A DNA stretch of 64,000 nt. Origin: Erinaceus europaeus. Lineage: Eukaryota > Chordata > Mammalia > Eulipotyphla > Erinaceidae. The DNA lies in NCBI RefSeq assembly GCF_950295315.1, contig NC_080176.1, positions 30,032,109 to 30,096,108 of the forward strand. Direction: 5' to 3'. A program made the translations under genes and the position numbers. This document shows, in pieces, positions 20,514 to 30,790 of the stretch. How positions within the stretch are numbered: the first letter of the stretch is position 1; every line of letters starts with the position of its first letter. The notes below the pieces were generated by a model. It worked only from the letters and a program-made list of their open reading frames with translations, did no database searches and was not told where the DNA came from.

Positions 20514-20810
20514 ATGACAGTAAGGATTGGCAATCTTCCTTTTAAATGTTTGATTGACACGGGGGCAGAAAAGACAATTTTAAGGCAAGCAGAGGTTCCC
20601 CAGAATTGGGAACTCCTCCCAGGACCCCATTTACATGGAGTTGGAGGATTGACCCAAGCCTTTCTCACAGGAGATTCACTTATGTGGGAAGACCCTGAAG
20701 GGACTACCGGACACTTCCGCCCTTTGGTAGCTGATATTAGCACCAACCTACTGGGCAGAGATCTTCTGAAATGTCTTGATGTTAGGAAATCCACAGATGC
20801 ATCAATCTGA
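20514..20810 (+). pseudogene. pro: ERV-1 retroviral aspartyl protease remnant
   Basis: An open frame of 98 codons in a different frame from gag, as expected for a -1 frameshift-expressed pro. It has the active-site L-I-D-T-G-A, a flap-like segment and the C-terminal L-L-G-R-D-L-L motif conserved in retroviral proteases. In-frame stops lie just upstream (20499-20501), so the gag-pro connection is broken. Only the protease core remains; no pol follows. Confidence 0.9.
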
Positions 20811-21360
20811 CACTGTAGATGTTGAAACCATTGTCACTAACATGTGTTAACTCTCTAAGTAACCTGAGTCTGTCTGTAGTCCAAAGTAAAATGGTTAAAA
20901 AATCAATATATATTATAACTAAAATTGGTCTAAAGATCCTGCTGTAGAGACTGCTACAAGAGGTCACATTAGATGACCTTTAAACAAAATCATAAAGATA
21001 CTTAAACCAATTATAATCATTGAGCTATCAATTATAGTAAACCTCTAACTTGTTACAAGTTTTTTTTTTCACAAGTAAGTGATTACAGCTATCAAGCCTT
21101 CACGTGAAGAATCATCTATTCATATGGTAAGGTATTAAACTATAAAAAGTTCCTCCATATACATATTATGTGAATTAACAACATTCACATATTCTTCTAC
21201 ACTTAACCGGTGTATCTCGTCTTGCCACTATAGGCCCGCCAAACACCTAGGCTCAATTAAGTAAAAATAAATAAGTGAATATACATGCCCAGTATTCAGT
21301 TGGCTAAGGCACCAAACCTCTTTTTCTATAAAAAATTCAAATCAGATGCCCTGCTAACCA
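20811..21360 (+). other. ERV-1 AT-rich segment replacing pol
   Basis: About 550 AT-rich bases directly after protease, without reverse transcriptase motifs (no YxDD) on either strand. It may be a foreign insertion, or unalignable residue left by a deletion. A mid-segment poly-T lies at 21060-21070. Confidence 0.55.
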
Positions 21361-21429
21361 CGGGAAGCAGATTGTTTGTGTTTCTTTCACAGGAATCCCG
21401 ATAAAACCATCTGGACCCCTGCACACTCT

Positions 21430-22135
21430 GACATCGCCCACTAGACGACACGACTACAGTGGCACACCCCCCGAAACCCTAGATGTCACCTGACGCAATC
21501 TGAAGAACCTGATTCATAGACTCCAAGGACAGAACTTTCTTACTGCCTGTCTTCCCTTCCTGCTTCTGCTTTGCCTGTCATGTTTTGGCAGTTCCAGCTC
21601 ACTCTCTACAGAAAAGCTGAATTCCAGCGGCTGACCTTCCTCATGCAGTGTTTCATCCCTTGCCATTTTTCCCCCTAGTCATCTACTTTGGACTGATACT
21701 GCTATTGGACTTGCTGGTTTACCCTTTGGACACTTTACACAATTTTACAGCAGCTTCTTTCCCTTCACGCTGCTGACTTTTCAAAGACTGACCCTGAGTA
21801 GTTCATAGACTTTGCAGACTGTTGCCTTGAGGACTATACAATGCCAAATAGCCCCTCCACTTGGTGTGCCATGCCCTCCTGCCTACAGGTCCTGCCCTTT
21901 GAGGCAGAAAATGCCCCCTCATTATGAACCCTTCCACCAGCCCCCCAAGACAGGGAATGTTCCTTTGTGCACCAAGCCTTCCTTTGACATCACACTGGCT
22001 CTTACTGTTCCCCTACTTGTCCCTTCCTGTTTTTTTATATAATTCAGGTTTATGCCCAAAAGGTTTCTGCTCACCCCTACACTACTATTCCTCTGTCACA
22101 GATAGAGTTTTTTACAGACATTGAACCATCTTAAT
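21430..22135 (+). other. ERV-1 3' internal module shared with ERV-2
   Basis: Aligns collinearly with ERV-2 38510-39195. Shared strings include 'agctcactctctacagaaaa', 'acactttacacaa-tttacagca' (as two parts) and 'catcacactgg-tcttactg'. There is no long conserved frame, so it may be degraded envelope or an untranslated packaging/export region. One 'ccctttgaggcag' unit at 21896-21908 corresponds to the expanded repeat of ERV-2. Confidence 0.7.
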
Positions 22136-22437
22136 GCGATGACTAGATAGAAAGATAGAGAAAGATGTAGAAATATTGTGAGGAGATGGTTGAGCCTGGC
22201 AGAGCTTAACCTATGAGATGAGTCCCTCAAAGTAAGTCTCTCTCTCTCTAAAGAGGGGTTGAGCACAGGGGGGATACATGAATCTCACAAGGCTGGCGGC
22301 CATTTAAGCCTTCCCTCCCCCACAAAAACGTCCTACATCTTCCCACCTGAGCACAGCATACCTTGAAAACATTTAAGCCTGCTCCACTCTATATATTTCC
22401 TTACTGTGTCCATTAGATATAAAGTAAAAGGGGGAGA
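22136..22437 (+). promoter_or_regulatory. ERV-1 pre-LTR region and polypurine tract
   Basis: The purine run 'aaagtaaaagggggaga' (about 22421-22437) lies immediately before the 3' LTR and would prime plus-strand synthesis. The sequence upstream of it is unassigned. Confidence 0.85.
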
Positions 22438-22781
22438 TGCTGTGCAGATGTCCCCCAAGGCTCTGCCACTCTACACAGAGTTATACGGTAGCCTTAAGTG
22501 CTCTCCCCAAGGCTCTGTCACTTCCCACAGAGATATACAGTATTTCAGGTGCTTTCCCCAACCAATCCTGTCCCGACACATCACTCCTGGGTGTTGACCT
22601 ATAAACCCCTCCTACTCACTCTCCCCTCTCTCGCTCTCTTGCCCGGTGGTGCGGTAGTGGGGGACAGCCATTTTTGGCTGGCTCCACGTGGCCTGAACCA
22701 CCCGTCTGACCCAACAATAAAGGATTGTGTTCCCTTTCTGTTTCATACCTCTCTGCTGCGTCCTGCTGCCACCAAGCGACA
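22438..22781 (+). repeat. ERV-1 3' LTR
   Basis: 344 bases, TG...CA, paired with the 5' LTR and followed by the CCAACG target duplication. Confidence 0.96.
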
Positions 22782-22787
22782 CCAACG

Positions 22788-22994
22788 TATTCATGTTAAG
22801 TAACCTTTTTCCTTTAGGGCCTTGGGAGATATCCTTGGCCTGCCAGGGCCATGATTTTATATGCATTTTATATGCTTATTATTATTATTATTACTATTAT
22901 TTTCCCCCTCTAGTTGCACTCTGATCTAATCCACATATAACACTATAAATTTTAAGATGCCAAATATACACATTTTTAATTACTTTTTATCTTT
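22788..22994. other. Unique sequence, short (ATT)n
   Basis: ATT/ATG run at about 22868-22902. Otherwise unassigned. Confidence 0.5.
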
Positions 22995-23200
22995 CTAAAA
23001 TATTTTACCTTATTTATCTGGATAGAGACAGAAATTGAGATAGGAGGGGTAAATAGAGAGGGTAAAGAGGAAGAGAGGCATTTGCAGCTGTGTTTCACCA
23101 CTTGTGACGCTTTCCCTCTGCAGATGGAGAGTGGAGTTTTGAACCTGGATCCTTATACATGGTAACATGTGCTCAGTCATGTGAACCACTTCCTGGACCC
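22995..23200 (-). mobile_element. SINE-A, antisense
   Basis: 'gttttgaacctggatcctta', 'catggtaacatgtgctcagt' and 'gtgaaccacttcctggaccc'. Confidence 0.85.
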
Positions 23201-23214
23201 CATTTTTTATCTTT

Positions 23215-23365
23215 CAGAGTGTGCATGTTAGAAAGAGGGGGGGCGGGAAGCGAGCAGATGACCATTCAACTGACTCTAGCATCTTAAGGGCTAGGAATTG
23301 AACCTGGAGACTCGAACTTGCAAGTCTTGCTCTCTGCCATTGAGCTACCTTCCTGGAACAGATTT
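23215..23365 (-). mobile_element. Distinct tRNA-derived SINE head, antisense
   Basis: On the minus strand 'gaaggtagctcaatggcaga' supplies an A-box-like motif and 'ccaggttcaattcctagccc' a B-box. The head differs from families A-E. It is not a tRNA gene because the acceptor stem does not pair. Confidence 0.65.
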
Positions 23366-23379
23366 TCCATATGACTATA

Positions 23380-24130
23380 TTATAAAGTGATTCCCACAAC
23401 CAAGTCAAAACCTAGTCTGTTAACAATTTTCAAGTATATAATAAGGTATTAAAGCTCTAGCCACCATGCAATATTCTACCTCCACAGACCCCATCCATCT
23501 TATATATAACTGATGTTTGCACCTTTTCACTAACTTGACCCCTTTCTCCCAGCCCCCAACCCTAGCTGTCACCAATCTGTTCTGTCCATAAGAGATCATG
23601 TCTTAAAATTTCACATATGATGTATCACACCCTACTTATCTTGCTCTGTCTGACTTATTTCATTTAGCATAATGCCCTCTGGTTTCATCTACATTGTTGC
23701 CAATGTAAGAATTAATATTTCTATACATAACACTTTTTCTACCCATTCATCTGGCAATGGACATAGATTGTTCCCATATCTTGCCAATTGTGAATAATGC
23801 TGTAATGAGCAGGAGATGGCAGATAGCTTTTGTGAGATAGGGACTTCATTTCCTTTGGCGATGTAACAGGAAGTGGGCTTTCTGTATTTTAATATGGTGG
23901 CTTTGTTTCTTTAATATCTGGAGGACCCTCCATCCTGTCAGTCACAGTGACAGTGCCAATTTGTATTCCCAACAAGTGTGAACAAGAGTTCCCCTTTTCT
24001 CCACATCCTCAACAGCATCTTTACAGGTAGAAGGGTGGAGTTCATTGTGTTTCTGATAGACATTTCCCTAGTTAGTGATATTGAGTGTTTTTTTTTTTAT
24101 GGACCTCTTGACCATTTGAATATCCCCTTT
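23380..24130 (-). mobile_element. Old L1 (L1M-type) 3' region, antisense
   Basis: Plus-strand signatures of antisense L1M 3' ends: 'tctgacttatttcatttagc', 'gccaattgtgaataatgctg' and 'ccacatcctcaacagcatct'. No intact frame. Confidence 0.8.
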
Positions 24131-24214
24131 GAGGGGGAGGGATGTTTTTATAGGTGCTCAGATCTTGCTCAATAGAATGTGCTGCTAACTTTGACATATC
24201 ATCAGTTTTGTTTT

Positions 24215-24370
24215 TCACATAAGGGGGGAGGTGGAGAGTGAGGCAGAGGGAGAGAGGGAATGGGAGTCCTTAGCACTGAAACTTCCTTCAATGTGGTGGG
24301 AGCTGGGTTTGAACTTGGGTCATATACATGGCAAAGCAGCACACTATCCAAGTGAGCTATTTCTCTGGCC
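24215..24370 (-). mobile_element. SINE-C, antisense
   Basis: 'gtggtgggagctgggtttga' and 'ccaagtgagctatttctctg'. Confidence 0.8.
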
Positions 24371-24542
24371 TAGCCCATCATTTCCTACCTTGACTATTTC
24401 AGTAGTTTCCACCTGTTTTCCTCTGTCCCAGACCTTATCACCCTAGTCCCTGCCAGGGTGCGACAGCAATTTCTGTGACGTGTGGTGATCAATATGTCCT
24501 ACCCCTGCTCAAAAATCCTTCATTGCCCCCCCAGTCATGGAT

Positions 24543-24873
24543 AAGAATAAATTGTAGTCAGGAGTCAGGTGGTAGCACAGCGGGTTAACCTCATGTGGTG
24601 CTAAGTGCAAGGACTGGCTTAAGGATCCTGGTTTGAGTGCCCGAATCCCCACCTGCAGTGGAATCACTTCACAGGTGGTGAAGCAGGTCTACAGGTGTCT
24701 ATCTTTCTCTCCCCCCTCTGTCTTCCTCTCCTCTCTCCAGTTCTCTCTGTCCTATCCAACAACAAGATCAATAACAACAACAATAATAACTACAACAATA
24801 AAAAACAAGGGCAACAAAAGGGAAAATAAATATAAAAAATTTTTTAATTTTAAAAAAGAATAAATTGTAGTCA
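24543..24873 (+). mobile_element. SINE-B with intact target duplication
   Basis: The element at 24561-24855 is flanked by perfect 18-bp duplications (aagaataaattgtagtca) at 24543-24560 and 24856-24873. Head 'gtagcacagcgggttaacct', an AAC/AAT linker, and an A/T-rich end. Shows L1-style integration and a relatively recent event. Confidence 0.96.
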
Positions 24874-25104
24874 TCTCAACATGACATAAAAGAGTTTTTT
24901 GATTTCTATCCAGCCTTCCAGTCTCATACTTCGAAACTTCTAGAAGTCCTGCCAAGTGCTATTTCCCCTTATAGAGCCTTCCTCTCTTGTTATTCCTTAA
25001 CATTACCCAAAGTCGACTCAATTTTCCCTTTGTGAATTCTTCCATATGTCCCAATAGCCAATGATTAATTCCCTGTGTTTGTCTGATCCCAAACAATCCA
25101 TAAT

Positions 25105-25507
25105 CCAGCTTCTTTTATCTTAATTTTATTTATTATTTATTGGCTAGAGACAGAGAAAAATTGAGAGGGAGAGATACAAAGGGAGAGAGAAGAAGCCATC
25201 TGCAGCCCTGCTTCACCAATCATGAAATGTTCCCTCTGCAGGTGGGTACTGGTAGCTAGTAGCCACCATGCAATATCCTGCTTCTCCAGACCCCATTCAT
25301 TTTATATATAACTAATGTTTGCACCCTTTCACTAACTTGATCCCCTTCTTCCAGCCCCCAACCCTAGTTGTCACCAATCTATTCTGTAAGAGATAATTTC
25401 TTAATATGATGTGTCACACCATATTTATCTTGAACATGGGTCCTTGAACATGGGTCCTTGTATATTGTGACATGTGCACTCAGCTCAACCAGGTAGACCA
25501 CCACCTG
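25105..25507 (-). mobile_element. SINE-A interrupted by an L1M fragment
   Basis: The antisense body (25135-25248, 'ctgcagccctgcttcaccaa') and head complement (about 25432-25507, 'gctcaaccaggtagaccacc') are separated by about 180 bases of L1M sequence. A 14-base motif 'gaacatgggtcctt' is duplicated at the right junction (about 25432 and 25446). Confidence 0.85.
25253..25431 (-). mobile_element. L1M fragment lying inside a SINE
   Basis: About 85% identical by eye to 23455-23645, including 'agccaccatgcaatat', 'cagcccccaaccctag' and 'tcaccaatct'. Same orientation as that copy, 1.8 kb away. Confidence 0.85.
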
Positions 25508-25790
25508 ATCCTTCAACTGTTACCTGATGGCTACAAATTTCAAAGGATGACATCCTGATGCCACATCTGACCTGACCAGATGCCTGTCTCCATAAAGGAA
25601 ATTGCATGTTTCCACATCCATACCTCTCTGTCTTCTTGTGATCTGTGACTGCTTTGCCCTACAAGGACAGACTTGGGCAATTTGACAGAGACTTTAGTAC
25701 ACAGTATGAAGCTGAAAAGGATTTTCTGGTCTAATCCTTCACAGAAGAGTCTTCTCATCTACACTGTGAGTCAGTGAAAAGATGAAAGTG
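25505..25790. other. Unique sequence
   Basis: Nothing recognised. Confidence 0.4.
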
Positions 25791-25804
25791 AATATGTAGT
25801 CCCA

Positions 25805-25935
25805 TTAGGGGAAAGGGAAGGGAAGGGAAGCAGTGGGGAAGGGAAGAGAGGAGAGGAGATGGGAAGAGAGGAGTCTTTCAGGAGTGGTTGATTCATAGTG
25901 CTGGCACCAAGCCTCAGTGATAAACCTAGTGGCAA
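25805..25935 (+). mobile_element. (GGGAA)n and SINE-B terminal fragment
   Basis: A GGGAA/GGGAAG run (about 25808-25870) followed by the optional SINE-B end ('gattcatagtgctggcacca'). Confidence 0.75.
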
Positions 25936-25944
25936 TAGAAATAA

Positions 25945-26150
25945 TTGAGACCAGGCAGTGGCACACCTGGTTAAGTGCACACATTACAGTGCACAAAGAC
26001 TTGGGTTTAAGCCCCTGGTTTCCATCTGCAGAGGGAAAGCTTCATGAGTGGTGAGGCAGGGCTGCAGGTGTCTCTCTGACTCTTTCTCCTCCTCCCCGCT
26101 CAATTTCTGTCTCAATCCAATAATAAACAAATGAAAAGCTTTCTTAATAT
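25945..26150 (+). mobile_element. SINE-A
   Basis: 'agtggcacacctggttaagt', 'gtgaggcagggctgcaggtg' and 'tcaatccaataataaacaaa'. Confidence 0.9.
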
Positions 26151-26254
26151 TTAAAAAATCATTAAATAAATAAAATATTAACATGGCTTCTAAGTAACTC
26201 AAGACTCAAGAAAAAACACCCAACAATATAGCACTTCATAGCTTTTTGTGTGCT

Positions 26255-26520
26255 TTTTTTTTTTTTTGCCTCCAAGGCTAGAGCTCAGTGCCGGCACTAT
26301 GAATACACTGTTCCTGGTGACCATTTTTCATGTATTCTTTTTATTGGATAGAACAGAGAGAGAAATTGAGAGAGAAGAGGGAGATAAAGAGGGAGAGAGA
26401 CAGAGAGACACCTGCAGCCCTGCTTCACCACTTATGCAGTGACACCTCCCCTCTGCAGGTGGGGAGCCAGGGGTTTGAACCAGGATTTTTGCATCGGTCT
26501 TTGTGTCACCACCTGGCCCT
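26255..26520 (-). mobile_element. SINE-B, antisense
   Basis: 'tgcctccaaggctagagctc', 'attggatagaacagagagag' and 'gtgtcaccacctggccctta'. Confidence 0.87.
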
Positions 26521-26714
26521 TACACTTCATATATTTATAAGATATAAGTAATTAAAAAATAATTTAAAGAAGGAGTGATAAGATATATTTTCAGAAACTT
26601 TTATAAGAACCTCCATGAGTATTTTCTTGGCTATTTAATGTTTTACAGAAAAGTCAGTTAAGAAATCAAAGCCAGTGTATAGTTCTATTGGGGCGGGCAG
26701 GGTCCTGGGACTTG

Positions 26715-26830
26715 AATTCCAGTCTAAACTCTGGGACAGACTTAGTCTTGTGTTTTTGGAAAGCCTCTCTTCCCCTGCCTGGATCTCCATTTCTCTTATC
26801 TGTAAGATAAGAAAGTTAGATCAGATGGGT
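26715..26830 (+). mobile_element. MIR remnant
   Basis: 'ctggatctccatttctctta' followed by 'tctgtaagataagaaag' is the MIR CAGTTTCC...TCTGTAAAATG region, decayed. Confidence 0.55.
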
Positions 26831-27270
26831 GGTTCTTATACCAGAACTCTTTACCTTTCTAAGTTGTTTCTAGTGAGCCCTGTGTACAAAGCAGATAGAG
26901 AGAGTGTTTCTTTGATCAAGGCTGGTGTGGGGAAGAGGTCAGACTCCTAGTCCTTCATCTCCTGGCTTTGTTCTCACCGCTTAAGGACTCCCAGAGGGAT
27001 CTTACCATCTCTTGCTGCTCCAAGTATAAAGGCCATTGATGTTGACCACTGAGCCTTTAGGTACCACAGTGTGAGACCTGTCATATGTGACCACAGCCAG
27101 GACTCCCTTCTAGTCAACCCAAGGCAATTTCCATAAATGCAGTCATGTCCTGCTTTTCTTCAAAGTGGACCCTTACTCTGTATTAACCTTCCCTACCCCC
27201 TTTTTCTTAAACTTCTCAGTGTCTCTGTCTTTCTTCCAAGGCATGAATGGGGTACATTTTTGTACATTTC
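26831..27270. other. Unique sequence
   Basis: No repeat or gene recognised. Confidence 0.4.
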
Positions 27271-27275
27271 CTTGC

Positions 27276-27277
27276 AT

Positions 27278-27316
<39 letters not shown>

Positions 27317-27319
27317 TTT
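27276..27319. repeat. (TTTA)n microsatellite
   Basis: About 11 TTTA units forming the variable A-tail complement of the adjacent antisense SINE. Confidence 0.93.
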
Positions 27320-27595
27320 TGCCTTCATGGTTATCACCATGAATCCATGGCTTCTGGTGGCCATCTTTTTTCCATTGTTGTAGTTGCTGTTGGAGTGGAT
27401 AGAGAGAAATTGAGAGAGGAGGGCAAGATAGAGAAGGGGAGAGAAAGATAGACACCTGCAGACCTGCTTCACTGCTTAAGAAGTGACCTCACCCCCTGCA
27501 GGTGGGGAGCTGTGGGCTCAAACCTGGATCCTTGAACTGGTCCTTGAGTTTCACAATATGTGTATCTAACTGGGCATGCTACCGCCCAGCCCCGC
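27320..27595 (-). mobile_element. SINE-B, antisense
   Basis: 'catggttatcaccatgaatc', 'gacctgcttcactgcttaag' and 'gcatgctaccgcccagcccc'. Confidence 0.88.
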
Positions 27596-28329
27596 TTTTT
27601 GTACATACTCATGTTAGGCAACTCTATTAATAATCAAGATGATGGAAGCCAAGGTGGTGGGTGAAGGAAGAAAAGAGCTCACAAATGCACAGGCCAGATG
27701 CTCAGATCTTTCTGATAACTCTGGCCCCAAACAAAGGGACAGTAGAGGCTTCTAGAGGGGGTGCAGTCTTGAGAGCAAAAAGCGTCATTATAGAAGCAGA
27801 GGGTACAAGGTTAAGGGGTGGGACTTGGACCCATTGCTCAGGGTCTGGTTGCTTTAGTTACTGTCATCTTTCCTGCAGAGCTGTGTCTGGGGAAGTTTAG
27901 CCTCAGCATAAGATACACCACTGGGGAGGGTGGGGTCCTTTTAGGAGGGCAGAAGCTGGCCAGGGTTACAGAAGCTGCCTTCTCAGTAAAGGTTCAGTCT
28001 GACCTTCACTGTCTCTGCTTGTTCTCACTTGCTCACCCAGAGAAGACCATCCTGCACAAACCACCTGCACTGTCTCAGACTTTCTACACATTCTTAACCC
28101 TTTATTATATTTTCAGTCTTTCTGTCCTGTATCGAGGCCTACTTACAAAAGCATCACAATCAGATTTTAAGCACATATTATAAGCATATCCAAGGGCCTA
28201 AATTTTGGAAATTTCCTATAACTCACAATGGAGACTTCTGAGATTTTGAACCTTCCCAAGTCAAACTTTGTCTATCAGTACATTCTTCACTACCAGCCCA
28301 CAGCCTGAGGGGTCGAAAAAGGTTACCAC
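27596..28329. other. Unique sequence with 121-codon open frame
   Basis: The frame at 27818-28183 (121 codons, plus) shows no motif I recognise and no flanking splice logic. Probably fortuitous. The rest is unassigned. Confidence 0.4.
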
Positions 28330-28670
28330 CTTCTTTATCTCATGTAGGATGGAGCTTGAAGGAATCATGTGAAGTGACATAAGCCGGAAAGAACAGGATG
28401 GATACTGGATAATCTCACTCACTTAAGAAACAAGAACAGAAGGGGAAAGCACAAAGTGAAGCTTGGACTGATTTGGTGTATTGCACTAGAGCAAAGCACT
28501 CTGGGTAAGGAGAGCAGAGAGGGGGTAGGGGGTGGAGGTGCTAATTTGGAGAAAGGATGTTTTTGTAGACACCTTGGTGAGATAAGGAACCGTACCCATG
28601 TGCCAACAACTGTGTTGTAAACGATTAACCTCCCAATAAAAGAATAAAGAAAAAATAAAAGAAAGAAAAA
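28330..28670 (+). mobile_element. L1 ORF2 C-terminus plus 3' UTR, sense
   Basis: 28350-28430 encodes MELEGIM, stop, SDISRKEQDGYWIISL, an L1 ORF2 C-terminus with an in-frame TGA. It is followed by the tail-1-type UTR ('gtattgcactagagcaaagc') and 'cccaataaaagaataaagaa'. Confidence 0.85.
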
Positions 28671-28964
28671 GTTTGCACAGACATATATAAGATTACATAA
28701 ACCACTGCCCTTCCCCCACCGCCCCAAGCTACAGACCAGCCCAAAGCATCCCTTCTGCTTTCCAGTATGAGCTGGATCTTCCGTAATCTGACTTGGGCAT
28801 TTGGAAGTACAAAAGGCAGAGGGTCAGCTTTGGGGAGAGGGACACCACAAGCGACTGTCACTCTGCTGACAGAGCACTCTGGGGAGCAGTGCTGCTTCAG
28901 AAGGCATTGGGCAGGTAAGGATATTGTGAGCTATATGTTGCATGAGCAGAGACCATTTTTCAAA

Positions 28965-29163
28965 ATTATTATTGTAGTTATTATTGTTGGATAAGACAGA
29001 GAAATGAAGAGAGGAGGGAAAGACAGAAAGGGGGAGAGAAAGACACCTGCAGACCTGCTTCACTGCTTGTGAAGTGACACCCCTACAGGTGGGGAGCCTG
29101 GGGCTTGAACTGGGATCCTTACGCTTTGTGCCACCTGCACTTAACCCGCTGTGCCTGACTCCC
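28965..29163 (-). mobile_element. SINE-B, antisense, lacking optional end
   Basis: 'gttggataagacagagaaat', 'cacccctacaggtggggagc' and 'cacttaacccgctgtgcctg'. Confidence 0.88.
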
Positions 29164-29490
29164 GAGCAGGGAGCATTTTCTCCAGCTCCCCAGTGCACTG
29201 GGACTGCATCAAAAAGAGTTTGGGCTGGGAGCTTCCAAAGGAAAAGAACAGGGGCCAGGCAGCAGTCCTTTGGGGTCAGATTTCTAGGCCAGAAGTGAGG
29301 ACTCATGTACAGTTGATATTGCACCCTATCAATGCCTGTGTCTACCTGTGTTTTGAGTCTCAAGTGGTCAGATGACCATGGCTTCCCCAATTCTTTGTGG
29401 AAGACGCTATGACAAACCAGACACAATGTGGGAGACACCTGGGTCTCACCCCCAAAAAAACACTATCAGTGGTGATGAGGGTAGTACTGA
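29164..29490. other. Unique sequence
   Basis: Nothing recognised. Confidence 0.4.
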
Positions 29491-29491
29491 C

Positions 29492-29562
29492 CTCATAGAG
29501 ATATTTGGTAATGTGTGTGCTCAATCAGGTGTGGCACCACCTGGCCACTCATAGAGATATTT
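29492..29562 (-). mobile_element. 41-bp SINE-A head with 15-bp target duplication
   Basis: Perfect direct repeats ctcatagagatattt at 29492-29506 and 29548-29562 bracket only 41 bases, which are the antisense 5' head of SINE-A ('caggtgtggcaccacctggc'). Body and A-tail are absent. Confidence 0.88.
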
Positions 29563-29684
29563 AGAAGATCAGATTTTTGTGAACCCTCTAGGAGGTACTG
29601 ACTCACAATTAATGGTTGTGCTATGGTCATCCTGCTTACTCCAAAGCCAGTGTTATTCATCACTCTTCAAAACTCCCAGTTTTC

Positions 29685-29948
29685 TGGGGGCCAGGTGGTA
29701 GGTCACTGGATTAAGGGCACATAATATGAAGCACAAGAGTCCTGGTTCGAACCACCCGGCTCCCCACCTGCAGGGATGTCACTTCACAAGCAGTGAAGCA
29801 GGTTTGCTGGTGTCTTTCTCTTTCCCTGTCTATATTCGCCTCCTTTCTCAATTTCTCTCTATCCTATCCTACAACAACAACAAAAGTAGATTTATAGTGC
29901 AGGCACCACAAGCCCCAGAAATAACCCTGGAGGCAAAAAAAAAAAAAG
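29685..29948 (+). mobile_element. SINE-B with optional end
   Basis: 'gtcactggattaagggcaca', 'gtgaagcaggtttgctggtg' and 'aataaccctggaggcaaaaa'. Confidence 0.88.
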
Positions 29949-30334
29949 TCAATAATTTTTTTTTTAAATCCAGTTTTCCTCCTCACTTCTGCACCAATAA
30001 GATTTTTATCAAGGTCACAGATGAACCACACAAGCTCAAAGCCAATGAATGGCCAATTCTTTGTCCTTGCTGCACCCCCAACCCCTCAGCAGTGCTGAAC
30101 ATGACTGAGTACTCCTTTTTTGGATGCTTCCTTCTCTGGTATTAGGATATCCCATTTTCCTCCTATTTCAGAGGTCTCTTTGTCTTCGGCCTCCCCTTGC
30201 TATTCCTCCTCCTTCACAGACTCCTAGAAGGAGAAGATCTCCTAGGTTCTGTTCTCACATTCTTGTCTTCCTCATCAACATTCTATCCTTAGGTCATAAT
30301 GTCTAGTGCCATAACTTTTACCCCCATACTTTAA
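29949..30334. other. Unique sequence
   Basis: Nothing recognised. Confidence 0.4.
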
Positions 30335-30545
30335 TTTTTTTAAATTTCTTTATTGGGGGATGAATGGTTTACAGTCGAGAGTAAAATACAATACTCTGTA
30401 CCTCTGTAACATTTCTCAGTTTTCCACATAACAATTCAGTCCCCACTAGGTCCTCCTCTGCCATCATATTCCAGGACATAAACCCTCCTCCAACCCCAGT
30501 GTCTTTTACTTTGGTGCAATACACCATAGTTCCACATCTTCAAAT
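30335..30545 (-). mobile_element. L1 tail-1, antisense, 5'-truncated
   Basis: 'tttctttattgggggatgaa', 'ccccactaggtcctcctctg' and 'tcttttactttggtgcaata'. Confidence 0.88.
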
Positions 30546-30639
30546 GAGCTGACCACTATCAAATTTCTCTTCTCCCCTGATCCTTTGGTCTCCAGAAGTC
30601 ACTGTGTTTCTATTTGATTTTTTAAATTTTTTTTGAATT

Positions 30640-30790
30640 TTTTTTATGCTACCAGGATTATCTGTGGGGTTTGGTGTCTGCATGAGAAATACACCACTTT
30701 TGGCAACCATCATTTTTCTTTGTTTCCTCCATAAATATAGAAATTGAGAAGGAGGAGGTAGACAGAGAAGGAGAGAGAAAGAGAGATCAG
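30640..30790 (-). mobile_element. SINE-B 3' half, antisense
   Basis: 'gctaccaggattatctgtgg' and a GA-rich body. The head is missing. Confidence 0.7.

Larger units (their letters stand above)
18446..22787 (+). mobile_element. ERV-1: two-LTR betaretrovirus-like provirus
   Basis: A complete provirus at 18452-22781 with identical 6-bp target duplications (CCAACG) at 18446-18451 and 22782-22787. LTRs begin TG and end CA. A lysine-tRNA-type primer site follows the 5' LTR and a polypurine tract precedes the 3' LTR. The interior (~3.66 kb) carries decayed gag and protease. No reverse transcriptase, RNase H, integrase or recognisable envelope is visible, so it is non-autonomous or deleted. 5' and 3' LTRs differ at roughly 8% of sites plus indels by eye, so this is not a recent insertion. 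Class II is inferred from the 6-bp duplication, primer site and protease style. Confidence 0.95.

Noticed and set aside
20811..21360. A constitutive transport element in ERV-1
   Set aside because: A few short strings recalled the simian retrovirus element, but I could not trace the paired stem and internal loops. No annotation made.
23215..23365. Possible tRNA gene on the minus strand
   Set aside because: A- and B-box-like motifs are present but acceptor and anticodon stems do not pair, and an extended body follows. It is a tRNA-derived SINE.
27818..28183. 121-codon frame in unique DNA as a host exon
   Set aside because: No known motif, no splice acceptor/donor pair consistent with the frame, and no codon periodicity that I could judge.
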